Assembly: GCA_019671005.1 (NCBI GenBank)
Contig: CM033714.1
Span: forward strand, 59,195,741-59,259,740
Source of the DNA: Hibiscus mutabilis
Taxonomy: Eukaryota; Streptophyta; Magnoliopsida; Malvales; Malvaceae
Direction of reading: 5' to 3'
Length of the DNA stretch: 64,000 nt
The position numbers were made by a program, and so were the translations under genes. Shown here piece after piece: positions 10,303 to 21,560 of this stretch. A model generated the notes under the pieces. That model saw only the letters and a program-made list of their open reading frames with translations. It made no database searches and was not told the origin of the DNA. Every line of letters begins with the position of its first letter. Position 1 is the stretch's first letter.

Positions 10303-11276
10303 AAAACTTGTTGCGCGTAATAAGTGCTACGCAATTGTGCAAGTATACACGTTGCAAGTTATAGTATAAAAGATATCGTCTCCATAGGGATTGGTGCCAC
10401 TTCAAGAATCTAGTCTCTTGCACTGTGAAAAGTAAAAACACAAATAAAGGATTATAAGAGTTTAACTAATAACTAATCTAGAAAGCAATAAAGTAAAAGA
10501 ATAGATGAGATCAAATGAGAGAGATAGGCCAGGTTATCGTGAGTTGAGGTGTGATAGCCGATTGGATCGTCTTGGTAAAAGAGTGAACGGGCAACTCAGT
10601 TGCCGTGGCAACTTGCACAACGGGGTTGCCTTGGCAACTAATCGATGGTTGCCTGGGCGACTAGTTGGGCAACTACTTGGGCGTCTGGGCAGCAATCTTC
10701 AAGGTTCGGCAGAGCGATCTTCAATGGTTTCTTCTTATCCCTAAGTCGAAACTCTAGCTACTTGTGCATGCCTTGATAATACATCCCTGCGTGAATCAAG
10801 GGTGAACAACAACCAATCTTGCGCTCCTCTTAGCCGTTGAAATCCTTGACTTATTCCTAAGCCGAATTAATCTTCACCATCAATAGATTGAATAAAGATC
10901 ATATTCATTCGTTTCTTGAATCTAACTCTCCCGATATTAGATAAATAGATGAAGTTACGAGATCCTCTCCCAATTCACTCGCAAACAAGAATAAGAACCA
11001 AGAATGAATAAACCTTGAATAGAAAAGTGCAAACCCTTATTACCTAAACAAAATCCAATAGTTTCTCATAACCACAAAACACAATAACCATAGCCAAATA
11101 GATTTAGTTCATGGCTAGGTTCCAAAGAAACACAAGATAAATAATCCCTAGCATGAACCTAATTGAACAAGAAAGAAAAAGATGAAGAATTGAAGCTTGT
11201 CGAAATCCCCTTACCCTAGATGCTTGTCAAAAATTCTCTCCTCTTGCTCTCCTTTGATTGTCGAAATTCCCCTCTA

Positions 11277-11283
11277 ATTTATA
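11277..11283 (-). promoter_or_regulatory. Probable TATA box in 5' LTR of B
   Basis: Reverse complement reads CCCTATAAATTAGAGG. The same CCTATAAAT is at 18729-18735 in the 5' LTR of C and at the matching place in both 3' LTRs. It is the best TATA candidate in the LTR; no start site can be fixed from sequence alone. Confidence 0.6.
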
Positions 11284-11526
11284 GGGCTAGGTCAAAGTCC
11301 TTCTTTGAGGAGGAAGTTAAGTTGGAATTAAATTATCTTTAAAGAATATAATTATTTATTATAATTATATTCCTACTAGAACTTCTCATATCTTCTTCGA
11401 ATTTAATTCTTCTTTAATCTCTTCATGGAAATCAAATTCCTTTGGGATTGGGCTTTGCTCCACGTCATATTGGGCTTGTCTAGTCATCAATTTCGACTAC
11501 CATATCACCTTGTGCTTTGTAGACAA

Positions 11527-11610
11527 TTGCCCTGGCAACTGGCTCGGCGTCTCCTTCATGCATTGCCCTGGCAACTAGCTCGGCATCTCCTTCATGCATT
11601 GCCCTGGCAA
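11527..11610. repeat. 36-bp triplet with TTGCCCTGGCAA cores, 5' LTR of B
   Basis: Three exact palindromes at 11527, 11563 and 11599, spaced 36 bp, matching the triplet at 1465-1548. The copy number is the same in both LTRs, so the expansion predates this insertion. Confidence 0.9.
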
Positions 11611-11834
11611 CTAGCTCTAGCCTTGCTTTGGCAAGTGATCCTGCACATACACACAAAACACACCAAAGCAGCATCTTTTCCCACAAAAACTACCAAGTTA
11701 AGTAATCAAGCTCAACAATGGAATGAAACATGGATTAATGCATGAATGGCTAATTATGCAACTAATATGAGCCTAAGTCTAACAATAATATGAGTAAAAA
11801 GGGTAAGAAAAATAGTACTTTTGAACACTTATCA

Positions 11835-11839
11835 CAAAT
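11835..11839. repeat. Target-site duplication CAAAT, right copy (element B)
   Basis: Identical to 242-246. Dropping B plus one copy rejoins element A in frame. Confidence 0.93.
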
Positions 11840-12302
11840 GCCCAACTATGTCAAATTCATGAAGGACATCTTGTCCAAAAAGAGGAAATTGGGTGATTTT
11901 GGGACTATAGATCTTACTGAAGAATGCAACGCAATGATACTCAATTGATTGTCACCAAAGCTAAAATATCTAGGAAGCTTCACTATTCCCTAGACTATTG
12001 GCAATAGATTTATGGGCAAGGCACTGTGCTACATGGGGGCCAACATCAATTTGATGCCAATGTCAATTTTCAGACAGCTTGGAATTGAAGCAAGACCTAC
12101 CACGGTAACACTTCAGCTGGCAGACCGATCCTTTACACACCCTAAGGGTAAGATTGAGGATGTATTGGTAAAGGTGGACAAATTTATATTTCCAGCTGAT
12201 TTTATCATTTTAGATTATGAGACAGAAGTTAATGTCCCAATTATACTGGGTAGACCATTCCTTACCATAGGTAGGGCCCTAATTGATGTTCACACAAAAT
12301 AG
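11840..12302 (+). pseudogene. Element A aspartic protease
   Basis: Continues the frame broken at 246: MPNYVKFMKDILSKKRKLG, then stops near 11947 and 11991, then MGKALCYMGANINLMP, LQLADRSFTHPKG, FIFPADFII and IILGRPFLTIGRALI. Compared with B (ALCDLGASINLMP), the catalytic Asp is Tyr and the next Ser is Asn, so this protease is dead. The family match is clear over the whole domain. Confidence 0.88.
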
Positions 12303-14922
12303 CTGAAAAGAATGAGTTGTAATAATTCCCGGTGATCATTGCTGCTGATATCACTAATGGTTGGAAAGATTATTGAATTTTTGCAATTATAAGCAAGCTT
12401 TGGGATGGATTATAAGAATAAGCCCAACTAAAAATGCCATGGCAAAACAATTGAAAGCCAAAGAAGACCACTGAGCATTTGAAGAAAGAAATCCCTGGAT
12501 GTCCTTCATCTTATCAAATGTTGGACAGATGGCTAAATAAGGGTGACATGAATGTGGTACAAAATTCTATTGCTTCCTAGACGACTACTCAGACTATAAC
12601 CAAATTGCCATCTCCCCAGATGATTAGGAGAAAACCATGTTTACTTGTCCATATGGGACATTCGCTTTTAGAAGAATGTCATTTGGGTTGTGTAATGCTC
12701 CAGCAACGTTTCAACGTTGCATGATGTCTATTTTTTCTAACATGATCGAGAATAATCTAGAAGTTTTCATGGATGACTTCTTAGTGTTTGGCAAAACATT
12801 TGAGGAAGGCCTTCAGAGTTTAAAACTTGTTTTCTAGAGATGTATTGAGAATAACTTGGTCTAAACTAGGAAAAATACCAATTCATGGTGAAGGATGGCA
12901 TAGTTCTCGGACACAAAGTGACCTAGAGAGGACTAGAAGTTGACAAAGAAAAAGTTGAAGTAATCAAAAAATTGCCACCTTCTACAAGCGTAAAATGTAT
13001 AAAAAGTTTTTTTGGGACATGTGGGTTTTTATCATCGTTTTATTAAAGATTTCTCAAAAATTTCTAAACTTTTATGTTTGCTTTTGGAACAAAATACCAC
13101 TTTTGCATTTGACGATGTTTGTTTAAAAGCATTTCAGGAGCTTAAAGAAAGGTTGATTAATGCCCCCATAGTTGTGGCACCATATTGGAATGAGCCATTC
13201 GAGCTCATGTGTGATGCCAGTGACTATGTCGTTGGAGCAGTGTTGGGATAGAGGCGTGACAAAGTTTTCCATTCCATCTACTATGCTAGCTACACGCTAA
13301 ATGGAGCCTAGCTAAACTACACAACAACTGAGAAAGAATTTCTCCCTGTTGTCTTTGCATTTAACAAGTTCAGATCTTACTTGGTAGGTAGCAAAGTTGT
13401 GGTGTACACATACCATTCGACATTGAAATATCTCTTGGCAAAGAAGGATGCCAAGCCAGACTAATCTGTTGGACACTCTTGCTGCAAGAATTTGACCTCG
13501 AGATTCGAGACAAGAACGGGAGTGAGAACTTGGTAGATGACCACCTATCACGACTAGAGCCACCTTGAGGATGGCAGGACCGCTGCCATAAGGGATGAAT
13601 TCCCTGATGAGTACTTACTTGTAGTCAATTCTATGTCGTGGCACGCTAACATAGTCAACTACCTGATAAGTAATATTTTGCCACTGGATTTGGTGAGTAA
13701 TGTTAGGAAATGATTCATGTGAGATGTTTGGCAATATTATTGGGATGAGACAATTTCGTTTAAGTAGTGTGTTGATCAAGTTATATGTCAGTGTGTGCTA
13801 GAAGATAAACAACACAACATATTTCAACTATGCCATGCAGCAACGTATGAAGGCCATTTTGCTGGGATGCAAACTGCGGCCAAATTGCTGCAGTTAGGAT
13901 TCTTTTGGCCCATACTATACAAAGATGCTCATTATTTTGCCAAGGCATGTGATCGATGCCATCGGACGGGTAACATCTCCAGCAGACATCAATTGCCACT
14001 ATAAAACATTATGCCAATAGAACATTTGACGTATAGGGAATAGACTTTATGGGTCTCTTTCCCCCATCATTTGGTAACCTATATATCCTTGTGGTCGTTG
14101 ATTACATTTCAAAATGGGTTGAATTTGTTGCTTTGCCAACAAACGATGACAAGGTTGTTGCCAAATTCCTTTATAAACATATTTTCAGTCGATTCGGTGC
14201 CCCCATAGCTATTATACATGATGAAGGCACACACTTTAAATGTAATTTAATTTTTGAAGTTCAGTGCATGTATGGAATCCAACAACAAATTGCCACAACC
14301 TACCATCCCCAAACGAATGGCTAAGCAAAGATTTCTAGCAAGGAGATTAAGAACATTTTGGAGAAAATTGTGAACCCAACAAGGAAAGACTGGTCCTTAA
14401 GACTAGATGACTCCCTTTGAGCTTATAGAACGGCTTTTAAGACTCCTTTGGGGACCCCTCATACAGAATTATTTTTGGGAAGACATGTCACTTGCCAGTA
14501 GAGTTGGAACATCGAGCTTATTGGATAACCAAAAAGCTCAATATGGAATGGAGGGCTACCAGTGAGAAGAGACTATTAGATCTGAATAAGTTAGAGGAAT
14601 TTTGAGCTCAAGCCTATGAGAATGCTAAGTTGTATAAAGAGAATACAAAGAGGTGCCATGATAACATAGTATTGCCAAGGCAGTTTGAAGCTGGTCAAAG
14701 AGTTCTGTTATTTAACTCTAGGTTAAAGCTATTTCATTGGAAGCTTAAGTCCAGATGGTCGGGACCCTTCGAAGTTGTCAAACCATATGCTCATAGAGAA
14801 GTTGACATCAAGGATTTGAAGACTAGAACAATTTTTAAGGTAAACGGCCAAAGGTTGAAATATTATCTAGAAGGTAATCAAGGTAATGCCAAGGAGATCA
14901 TTCTCCTAGCAGAGATTGAATG
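12303..14922 (+). pseudogene. Element A pol remnant: shortened RT, RNase H, integrase
   Basis: Only about 100 bases separate protease from the RT block MDYK (12409), against about 720 in B, so the spacer and RT N-terminus are largely deleted. RT motifs then follow: YNQIAISPDD, CPYGTFAFRRMSFGLCNAPATF and the catalytic FMDDFLVFG (near 12770). RNase H (from about 13190) keeps FELMCDASDYVVGAVLG. Integrase keeps HHCC (CHAATYEGHFAG ... CDRCHRTGNIS), VVDYISKWVEF and IIHDEGTHF. At the expected glutamate the codons read G-stop-A-K, so Glu is replaced by Lys, as in B. The C-terminal RWSGPFEVVKPY module is intact to the stop at about 14921. Frames change many times. There is no Ala-rich linker array between RNase H and integrase. 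Confidence 0.87.
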
Positions 14923-15499
14923 ATTCTGTTATTTTCGATTGATTAGTGTAAATAATTAGGTTAGTTATTTTTCTTTTTAGTGCCTTTTTTATTTTCTATC
15001 TTTATTTTTATTTTCATTTACTACTTTGAAAGCTTTGCTTTAAGTGAGTGTAGGTACATGTTACATTGCCAGACAGTATACCGAGATAAGGGCTGACATG
15101 TGGAATCCAACATTGCACAATTGGATTTGTGTGAATTATGCCCAAGAAGAGTGAAATTTTGGCTAAATACGAGATTAAAACCCTAGCCGTTTAGGGTAAA
15201 AAATTGAAATTCAAATTTTCAACACAATCTTTTTATCTTACCCCTTTTCCTGCGCCTTCTCTTCACCTTTATCCCTTAGCTCATCATTATCTCTTAACCC
15301 TAGACACACCACTCCTTCATCATTATCCCCACTTAATCACATCATTAAAACCCTTAACCATTACTCTTTCCCCTTACTTAAGCCCCGACCTTTGCCTTAG
15401 CTCAAGTTTTACACTCTTTCTTTTTATCTTCCTCGACAAGAAAGCAAGAATCCATCTTTTCTTTCCCTAAATTCTTCTAATTTCTCCAAAAGTTTCTCC
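14923..15499 (+). other. Element A spacer between integrase and env-position ORF
   Basis: Non-coding. T-rich at 14960-15020, then a pyrimidine-rich stretch (15210-15480) of CTTC/CCCTTA phrases up to the ATG at 15500. The pyrimidine richness resembles a leader just upstream of the third ORF. No splice acceptor is certain, though several TTTCTTTTTCC-like tracts could serve as one. Confidence 0.55.
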
Positions 15500-16583
15500 A
15501 TGGCGTATTCTTTAGCACCTTTCAAGATCTTTTTCAAGGAAGAAATTCAAAAGAAGTATGAGGAGAACTTTGCCACACAAACGTTTTGCTATGAGAAGAA
15601 TTTTGAGTTCAAAAACGAACCCAACTTGGGTTATTCATCAGATTTCATAATAGTGATCAAAAAGCACAAATGGGAGATGCTTTTCCAGCAAACGCGAGAA
15701 GTCTGCTCTAATATTGTCCAAGAGTTTTATGCCCACCTCACGACCAAAGATTCACCTTTCTTTCTTATACGAGGTACGTGTGCTAGATTTGATGAGGGTT
15801 ATACTAATACTATGTTTGAATTGGATGGTGGAGGGGAAGATCACTCTGAGTTTGCTGATTCATTGGACGCTGCCAAGAGCAAAAGTTACTGAAGGATTTA
15901 TGTGAACTTGGCACCAAGTGGAACGTATCATCAAATAGCCACCAGACGATGAAGCGATTGACACTAAAGTCACAACCAAAGGGTTAGAACCACTTCATTG
16001 AAGGAAAATATGATGCCAACCACCTATAACGAGACTATCTCGGAGGAGAGAATGGCCTTATTGCATTCGATCATCATGGGTAATAAGATCAACATCAATC
16101 GTCTCATTATCGATGAAACTTATAAGTGTGCTGGTAAGAGCAATGGTAGTTTGTTTTTCCTTTTATTATTTTGGAAAAAGTCCAAGAAAAAAGCAAGGGA
16201 ACAACGATCACTCATGCCCTATAGAGGCAACTCATTGCCAAGTAGAAGGGAAAAAAAAAGGCTGCGGAGTCGGTGTCCAAGGCCAAGGTGCCTAGGGCAT
16301 AACCTGAGACTCCTATGCCAGATGGTTCAGTGGCAATACTTTCTCAAATCTACCAACGCCAGGAGCTCATCCTTCAAAAGCTAGAGAAAGCAAAGGAACA
16401 GAACACCAAGCTCTGGCAATATACTCATACTTGGGACCGTGCCAACAAGAAAACTCTTGAAGGAATGTCCCCGAGTGTTTTTCCAGCCTTCCTTGAGTTC
16501 CCCACTAACCTCATTACCAACGGTGATGTGCCAGCCAGTCCTCATTCTGTCCATACTCTATACAATCAGATGCCACCATCCTA
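15500..16583 (+). pseudogene. Element A env-position ORF (plant transposon-protein domain)
   Basis: Starts MAYSLAPFKIFFKEEI and stays open 130 codons, including VQEFYAHLTTKDSPFF, the equivalent of REFYTH in B. After a stop at 15890 and frameshifts, ENMMPTTYNETISEE, NKININRLIIDETYKC and SNGSLFF match the SLMPTT / INIGKIICDEI / KGSLFF blocks of B. A later frame (16315-16584) has RQELILQKLEKAKEQ and VFPAFLEFP, matching the coiled segment and FPIFPAEI of B. The conserved order across three elements supports a real former protein of unknown function. Confidence 0.75.
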
Positions 16584-17701
16584 GTGTCCCTTGTCCAAGT
16601 TGAGAGGGACAAGGCTCATGTGCCACACACTAATGCTCTTGAATCATAAGAAGAAAGGAATCCAAGACAAAGCTACCACAACACCTGTTGCATCAAAGCT
16701 CATCTGAAAGGAATAAAACGCTCCTATCGGCTCCCTAACCTCGAGTCGGTGTAGATTGTCGAAAGAACTCACATGCTGTGACATTGGAGTCCTTCCTTAA
16801 ACTCCTTACATTCATTTTGTTCATTTGTTCAAAGCCCAACATGAAGGGAAGAAACATGGCACCTAACGTTTGGGGAGTGTTTTTTCACATCTTTTTCCAT
16901 GCCATTCATGTGTTATACTGTTTGCATTTTGTTGAGAGATTAGGGGGAGACATCAAACCCAAAAAAACTCCTTACATTCATTTTGTTCATCAACATTTTG
17001 TCATCTTATTTTTTTACTTTAGTATTTTTGTTTTGAAATTTGGAAATCCTTAGTTTGAGGATAGGATAACACACATTTTGGTTTGGGTAAAGTCTGTATG
17101 TTGAGTATACATTTTATATATAGATTAGGTATAATTAAAATGCATACCAAACCACTAAATTTTGTTGTTGTAAAAGTTATGTTTGGAAAATGTTTTTGTT
17201 AACATTTGCTAGATTAGTTAGAGTGGTTTGCTCCCTCTTAGTTTAGTCAAAAAACTTTTGGCATGAGTTGATGAGTAATTTGGATTAACATGAAGGGTTC
17301 ATGGTATGCTCCATCTTATTTTTCACACCAAACAATATTATGAAGCAAGCCTGAAATTATTGCCAGCAAAAAAAACCTTGGTGTGTAAAAGAAAAAATAA
17401 TAATTCTGATTTTGGGTAGTAAATTTGACTAAGGGAGTAAAAGGATACTTGATGCATATTGTCTGCACTTCATACACACTTCATGACCTTAGACTAGAGT
17501 TATATTGTTGCACTTGAATTTGTTGATCTGCTTGGCATTATTGCACTGGGATATCTAAGGACAAAACTAGGGCCAGATTCTACTTGCTAGCACGTGTTGA
17601 CAATCAGAACAATTTTTTCGAGGTACTCTTTTTATATTTTACTATTTTTTTAATTGTAGTTGCATTACTTAGGGACAAACGATGAACTAGGTTTGGGGCA
17701 G
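16584..17701 (+). other. Element A 3' UTR and polypurine tract
   Basis: Non-coding. A direct repeat of about 24 bases (AACTCCTTACATTCATTTTG) occurs near 16800 and 16968. The tract AGGTTTGGGGCAG at 17689-17701 is the polypurine tract next to the 3' LTR, and an AGGGACAAACGATGAACT phrase precedes it as in the other elements. I see no CTAG-armed hairpin repeats like those of B, C and E. Confidence 0.7.
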
Positions 17702-18177
17702 TGTTAACTCCTAGAAAGTATTGATTTTTATGCATATTTTACAATGCTTTTGCTTGGCTTTAGGTATATATGTTTGCATTTAGTTGTTAAAAACATTCAT
17801 TTGCATAAGGAGTTAGGGAGTTGTTCTTTTGCGAGCATGAAAGGTTGTTTTGTTGGCATTGATGCAGGTTAGGAGCAGGGTAGGCTTGGTAAAGCAGGGC
17901 AGGAGCAGGAAGCAGGGAAAGCATAAGAGAATTGCCAAGTCACAGTTGGCAAAGTTGGACCAGAGATTGCCAAGCTCGGTTGGCAAAGAATTGAATTTTG
18001 ATGCCTGGTCAAAGTAGCCATTGAACCCAGTACAAATCAGCCCTAAAATTCAAAAGAAGATAAGAGGATAACACGCCTTATCCTAAGTACAGAATCAAAT
18101 TTCAAATTCAAACCCACTCTAGGGTTTTCCATGCATGCCTATTTAAAGGAAGAGATCGATCAACTTGATGGAGAAAG
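17702..18177 (+). repeat. Element A 3' LTR, left segment
   Basis: Begins TGTTAACTCC directly after the polypurine tract and is cut at 18177 by insertion of C. It has AGCAGG-rich tandem phrases near 17872-17915. Two hairpins have 7-bp arms TTGCCAA...TTGGCAA at 17932-17952 and 17967-17986, related to but looser than the compact palindromes in B and C. The right segment resumes at 40052. Confidence 0.75.
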
Positions 18178-18401
18178 TGTTAAGTGTTCAAAAGTACTAT
18201 TTTTATTACCCTTTTTATTCTTATTATTGCTAGACTTAGGCTCATATTAGTTGCATTATTAGTCATTCATTCATGTTTGCATCGTTTCCTTGGTGGACAA
18301 GCTTGATTTCATATTTTGCTTAATTTTGTGGAAAAAGGTACTGCTTTGGTGTGTTTTTGTGTGTGTATGCAGAATCACTTGACAAAGCAAAACTGGAACC
18401 A

Positions 18402-18487
18402 GTTGCCAGGGATATGCATGAAGGAGATACCGAGCTAGTTGCCAGGGCAATGCATGAAGGAGATGCCGAGCTAGTTGCCAAGGCAAT
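18402..18487. repeat. 36-bp triplet in 5' LTR of C
   Basis: Units open with GTTGCCAGG/GTTGCCAAGG; the first has lost its palindrome (GTTGCCAGGGATATG) and the other two keep TTGCCAGGGCAA and TTGCCAAGGCAA. In the 3' LTR the first unit is the exact target of element D. Confidence 0.85.
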
Positions 18488-18728
18488 TTTCGACAAAGAA
18501 TAAGATGATATGGTAGTCGAAATTGATGACTAGATAAGCCCAAGATGATGTGGAGCAAAGCTAAATCCCAAAGGAGTTTGATTTCCATGAAGAGGCTAAA
18601 GAGAAATTAAATCTCAAGAAGATAGGAGAAGTTCTAGAAGGAATTTAAATATAATAAAGAATTATATTCTTTAAATATAATTTAATTCCAACTTAACTTC
18701 CTCCTCAAAAAAGACTTTGACCTAGCCC

Positions 18729-18735
18729 TATAAAT
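18729..18735 (+). promoter_or_regulatory. Probable TATA box in 5' LTR of C
   Basis: AGCCCTATAAATTCAAG, at the same relative place as the candidate in B (11277-11283). Best promoter candidate in this LTR. Confidence 0.6.
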
Positions 18736-19691
18736 TCAAGACCATGCCGTCAACTCCAAGGGGGAGAGAAGAGAGAATTTTCGACAAGATCAAAGGTTGA
18801 GATATCGACAAGGCTCAACCATTCATCATCTTTTTCTTTCTTGTTCCATTAGGTTTATGTTAGGAATTCTTTATCTTGTGTTTCTTTGGAACCTAGCCAT
18901 GAACTAAATCTATTTGTCTAAGGTTATTGTGTCTTGTGGTTGTGAGAAACAATTGGATGTTGTTTATGTAATAAGAGTTTGCACTTTCAATTCAAGGTTT
19001 ACTCATTCTTGGTTTTTATTCTTGTTTGCGAGTGAATTGGGAGAGGATCTCGTAACTTCATCTATTCATCTAATATCGGGAGAGTTAGATTCAAGAAACG
19101 AATGAGTATGGTCTTTACTCAATCTATTGATGGTGAAGATTAATCCGGCTTAGGAATAAGTTAAGGATTTCAACGGCTAAGAGGAGCGCAAGATTGGTTG
19201 TTGTTCACCCTTGATTCACGCAGGGGTGTCTTATCAAGGCATGCACAAGTAGCTAGAGTTTCGACTTAGGGATAAGAAGAAACCATTGAAGAACGCTCTG
19301 CCGAACCTTGAAGTTGCTGCCCAGCCGCCCAAGTAGTTGCCCAGCTAGTCACCCAGGCAATCATCGATTAGTTGCCAAGGCAACCCTGCTGTGCAACTTG
19401 CCCTTGCACTCTTTTACGAAGACGATCCGATCGGCTATCACACCTCAACTCACGATAACCTGGCCTATTCTTTCTCATTTAATTACATCTTCTTTTACTT
19501 ATTTGCTTTCTAGTTTAGTTGTTAGTTAAACTCCTACAATCTTCTACTTGTGTTTCTTTTACTTTTTACAATGCAAGAGATTAGATTCTTGAAGTGGCAC
19601 CAATCCCTGTGGAGACGATATCTTTTATACTATAACTTGTGACGTGTACACTTGCACAATTGCGGAGCACTTATTACGCGCAACAAGTTTT

Positions 19692-19711
19692 TGGCGCCGC
19701 TGTCGGGGATT
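19692..19711 (+). promoter_or_regulatory. Primer-binding site of C, tRNA-Asp type with two mismatches
   Basis: TGGCGCCGCTGTCGGGGATT, six bases after the LTR end, against TGGCGCCGTTGCCGGGGAT for a perfect tRNA-Asp complement as in B. The two changes are both transitions and could be post-insertion decay. Confidence 0.85.
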
Positions 19712-19802
19712 GGCAATAGCAACTTTGTTTTTATTTTCTTGCACTTTTTTATTTTTTTTTTAAGATTCAAAGGGTTAACAAACTTTGGTTTTACATTGGT
19801 AT

Positions 19803-21560
19803 ATGACCAGGGCGAGACCGATTACACCAGAATATCCTTTTGGTCCAGAAATCAAACGGACCTTGCAAAGACTCAGACAAAGGTTAAGAGTAGCAATGAC
19901 TAATCAAGACGGCAATATGAATCAAGATGTTCTAGCAGGAGGAGGAGTGATTCTTGCATGAAACAGAACTATTCGAGACTATCTTGAAGAAGATCTTGAT
20001 GGACTTAATCCAGGAGTTGTCACGCCTGAAATTGAAGCCGACCACTTTGAGTTGAAACCGGTGATGTTTAATATGATCAACACAATTGGTCAATTTGGCG
20101 GCTCAGCAACTGAAGATGCACGACAACATCTTAAATCTTTCCTCAAGATTTGCAATTCATTCAAAATACAAGGAGTCATCCCCCGATGTTTTATGACTAA
20201 GATTATTCCCTTATTCACTGAGGGATAGGCATGGTTGAATAGTATTCCTGCCGGATCAATAGGATCTTGGACCGATCTTTGTCGTGATTTCCTTGCTCAA
20301 TTTAATCCTACAAATTTGACTGATAGGCTGCGTAACGAAATTACTTCTTTTTGGCATGCAGATGATGAATCCATGTATGAGGCTTGGGAGCGATATAGAG
20401 AACTTCTACACAAATGCCCCCTACACGGATTCCCAGAGTGGACACAAGTAACAATGTTTTACAACGCTGTGAATACACCAACAAGGATGATACTAGATGC
20501 CTCGGAAAACGGCATACTCCTAGATAAGTCGCTGGAGGAAGCAATGCAAATTCTAAACATGCTTGCCAAGAATGATTATCAATTCCCCTCTGCTAGAAGA
20601 GGAGGAGTTAGACGCCAAGCCACAATACATGAACTGGGATCATCAGACTCAATTTCGGCACAATTGGTCGCTCTAACCAAGATGGTCCAGAACATGCAGA
20701 AACCAAACAACACACAGGAGGTCACGGTAATAGATTCCTTTTGTGAGTTATGTGGTGGTAACCATGATTCTTCTGAATGTACGCAGAATCTGGAATCCAG
20801 TTTTTATGTGGGGAATTACAATCGGAACAACAATGTGATGTCCAATACATACAATCCAGCTTGGAAGAAGCACCCAAATATTTCATGGAGTAATCCCAAC
20901 AATGCTCTAAACCAGAGCAATCAGAATGCACAAGCATCGGGATTCCAGCAAAATATGCCACGGCAACAGTTGCCGCAGCAACAACCGACAACATCTAGTT
21001 CTTTGGAAAATTCTCTCAATGCTTTTATGTTGAAAACTGAATCTTATATGGCTGAGAATAGTAACTTCATAAAAAGAACCGATGCTTTTATTAACAGGAC
21101 CGAGATGAGATTGCAAAATCAAGAGGCGGCAATCAAATCATTGGGAAATCAAGTCGGGCAATTTGCTCAAAACCTGAATACTAGACCGCAATGAGGTTTA
21201 CCTGGCGATACTGAAGTCGTAAGAGGAACTGGCCATGAGCAATGTAAGGCGATCACCACTAGAAGTGGCCAACAACTTAAATAGGCTCAAGCTCGTTCAT
21301 CAAATAAAACTCCACAAAAAGATCAAGACGAACTCAGCGGCAAAGCCTCAGATGCTGAACCAGGAATTGCCACGACAACCCGTGATAAGCATGCCTCAGC
21401 AACCGACGATAAGGATGCCGCGGCAACCAACGATAGGCACACCACGGTAACCCCAGTTGACAATGCCTCGGCAACTCCAGTTGCCCTGGCAATGCAGTCA
21501 ATCAGGTTCTAGACCAATGAAAGGATCGAAGATATCCGACTTCCACCACCATTCCCACAA
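19803..21560 (+). pseudogene. Element C gag
   Basis: Start MTRARPITPEYPF at 19803. Stops occur at VILA-stop (near 19960) and before AWLNSIPAGSIGSW (near 20228), and the segment between is partly out of frame. From 20235 to 21194 the frame is open: FNPTNLTDRLRNEI, YEAWERYRELLHKCPLHGF (the part broken in B), zinc knuckle CELCGGNHDSSEC and an Asn/Gln-rich stretch. A stop follows at NTRPQ. A 22-base deletion near 21560 relative to B shifts the frame just before protease. B and C are damaged at different points. Confidence 0.87.
21355..21495 (+). repeat. 24-bp coding minisatellite near gag C-terminus of C
   Basis: ASATDDKD/AAATNDRH-type octapeptide units with GCCTCAGCAACC / GCCGCGGCAACC cores, orthologous to 8495-8625 in B but with more base changes within the palindromes. 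Confidence 0.75.

Larger units (their letters stand above)
247..11834 (-). mobile_element. Element B: near full-length Athila/Calypso-type Ty3/gypsy element on minus strand
   Basis: An 11.6-kb element flanked by perfect CAAAT duplications, with two LTRs of about 1.5 kb whose outer ends are TG...CA. In element order (right to left) it has 5' LTR, tRNA-Asp primer site, gag, protease, RT, RNase H, integrase, spacer, env-position ORF, 3' UTR and 3' LTR. By eye the two LTRs differ at about 33 positions in 1510 (roughly 2.2%, mostly transitions), so insertion was fairly recent. The coding part is nevertheless broken: two stops and a frameshift in gag, stops before and in RT, frameshifts after RT and in integrase, and a lost integrase glutamate. 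The tRNA-Asp primer site, long LTR and third ORF fit the Athila/Calypso group. Confidence 0.92.
10309..11834 (-). repeat. Element B 5' LTR
   Basis: Ends TGTTGCGCG (inner) and CACTTATCA (outer, beside the CAAAT duplication); in element orientation TGATAAGTGTTC ... GCGCAACA. It holds promoter, transcription start and the R region. It has exact TTGCCNNGGCAA palindromes at 10600, 10626, 11527, 11563 and 11599. Unlike the 3' LTR it keeps its complete U3 terminus. About 97.8% identical to 247-1759 by eye. Confidence 0.93.
18178..19685 (+). repeat. Element C 5' LTR
   Basis: TGTTAAGTGTTC to GCGCAACA, 1508 bp, recognisably the same LTR family as B but clearly more diverged than B's two LTRs are from each other. 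It has a 36-bp triplet at 18402-18487, exact palindromes at 18439, 18475 and 19372, and a TATAAAT at 18729-18735. Confidence 0.9.
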
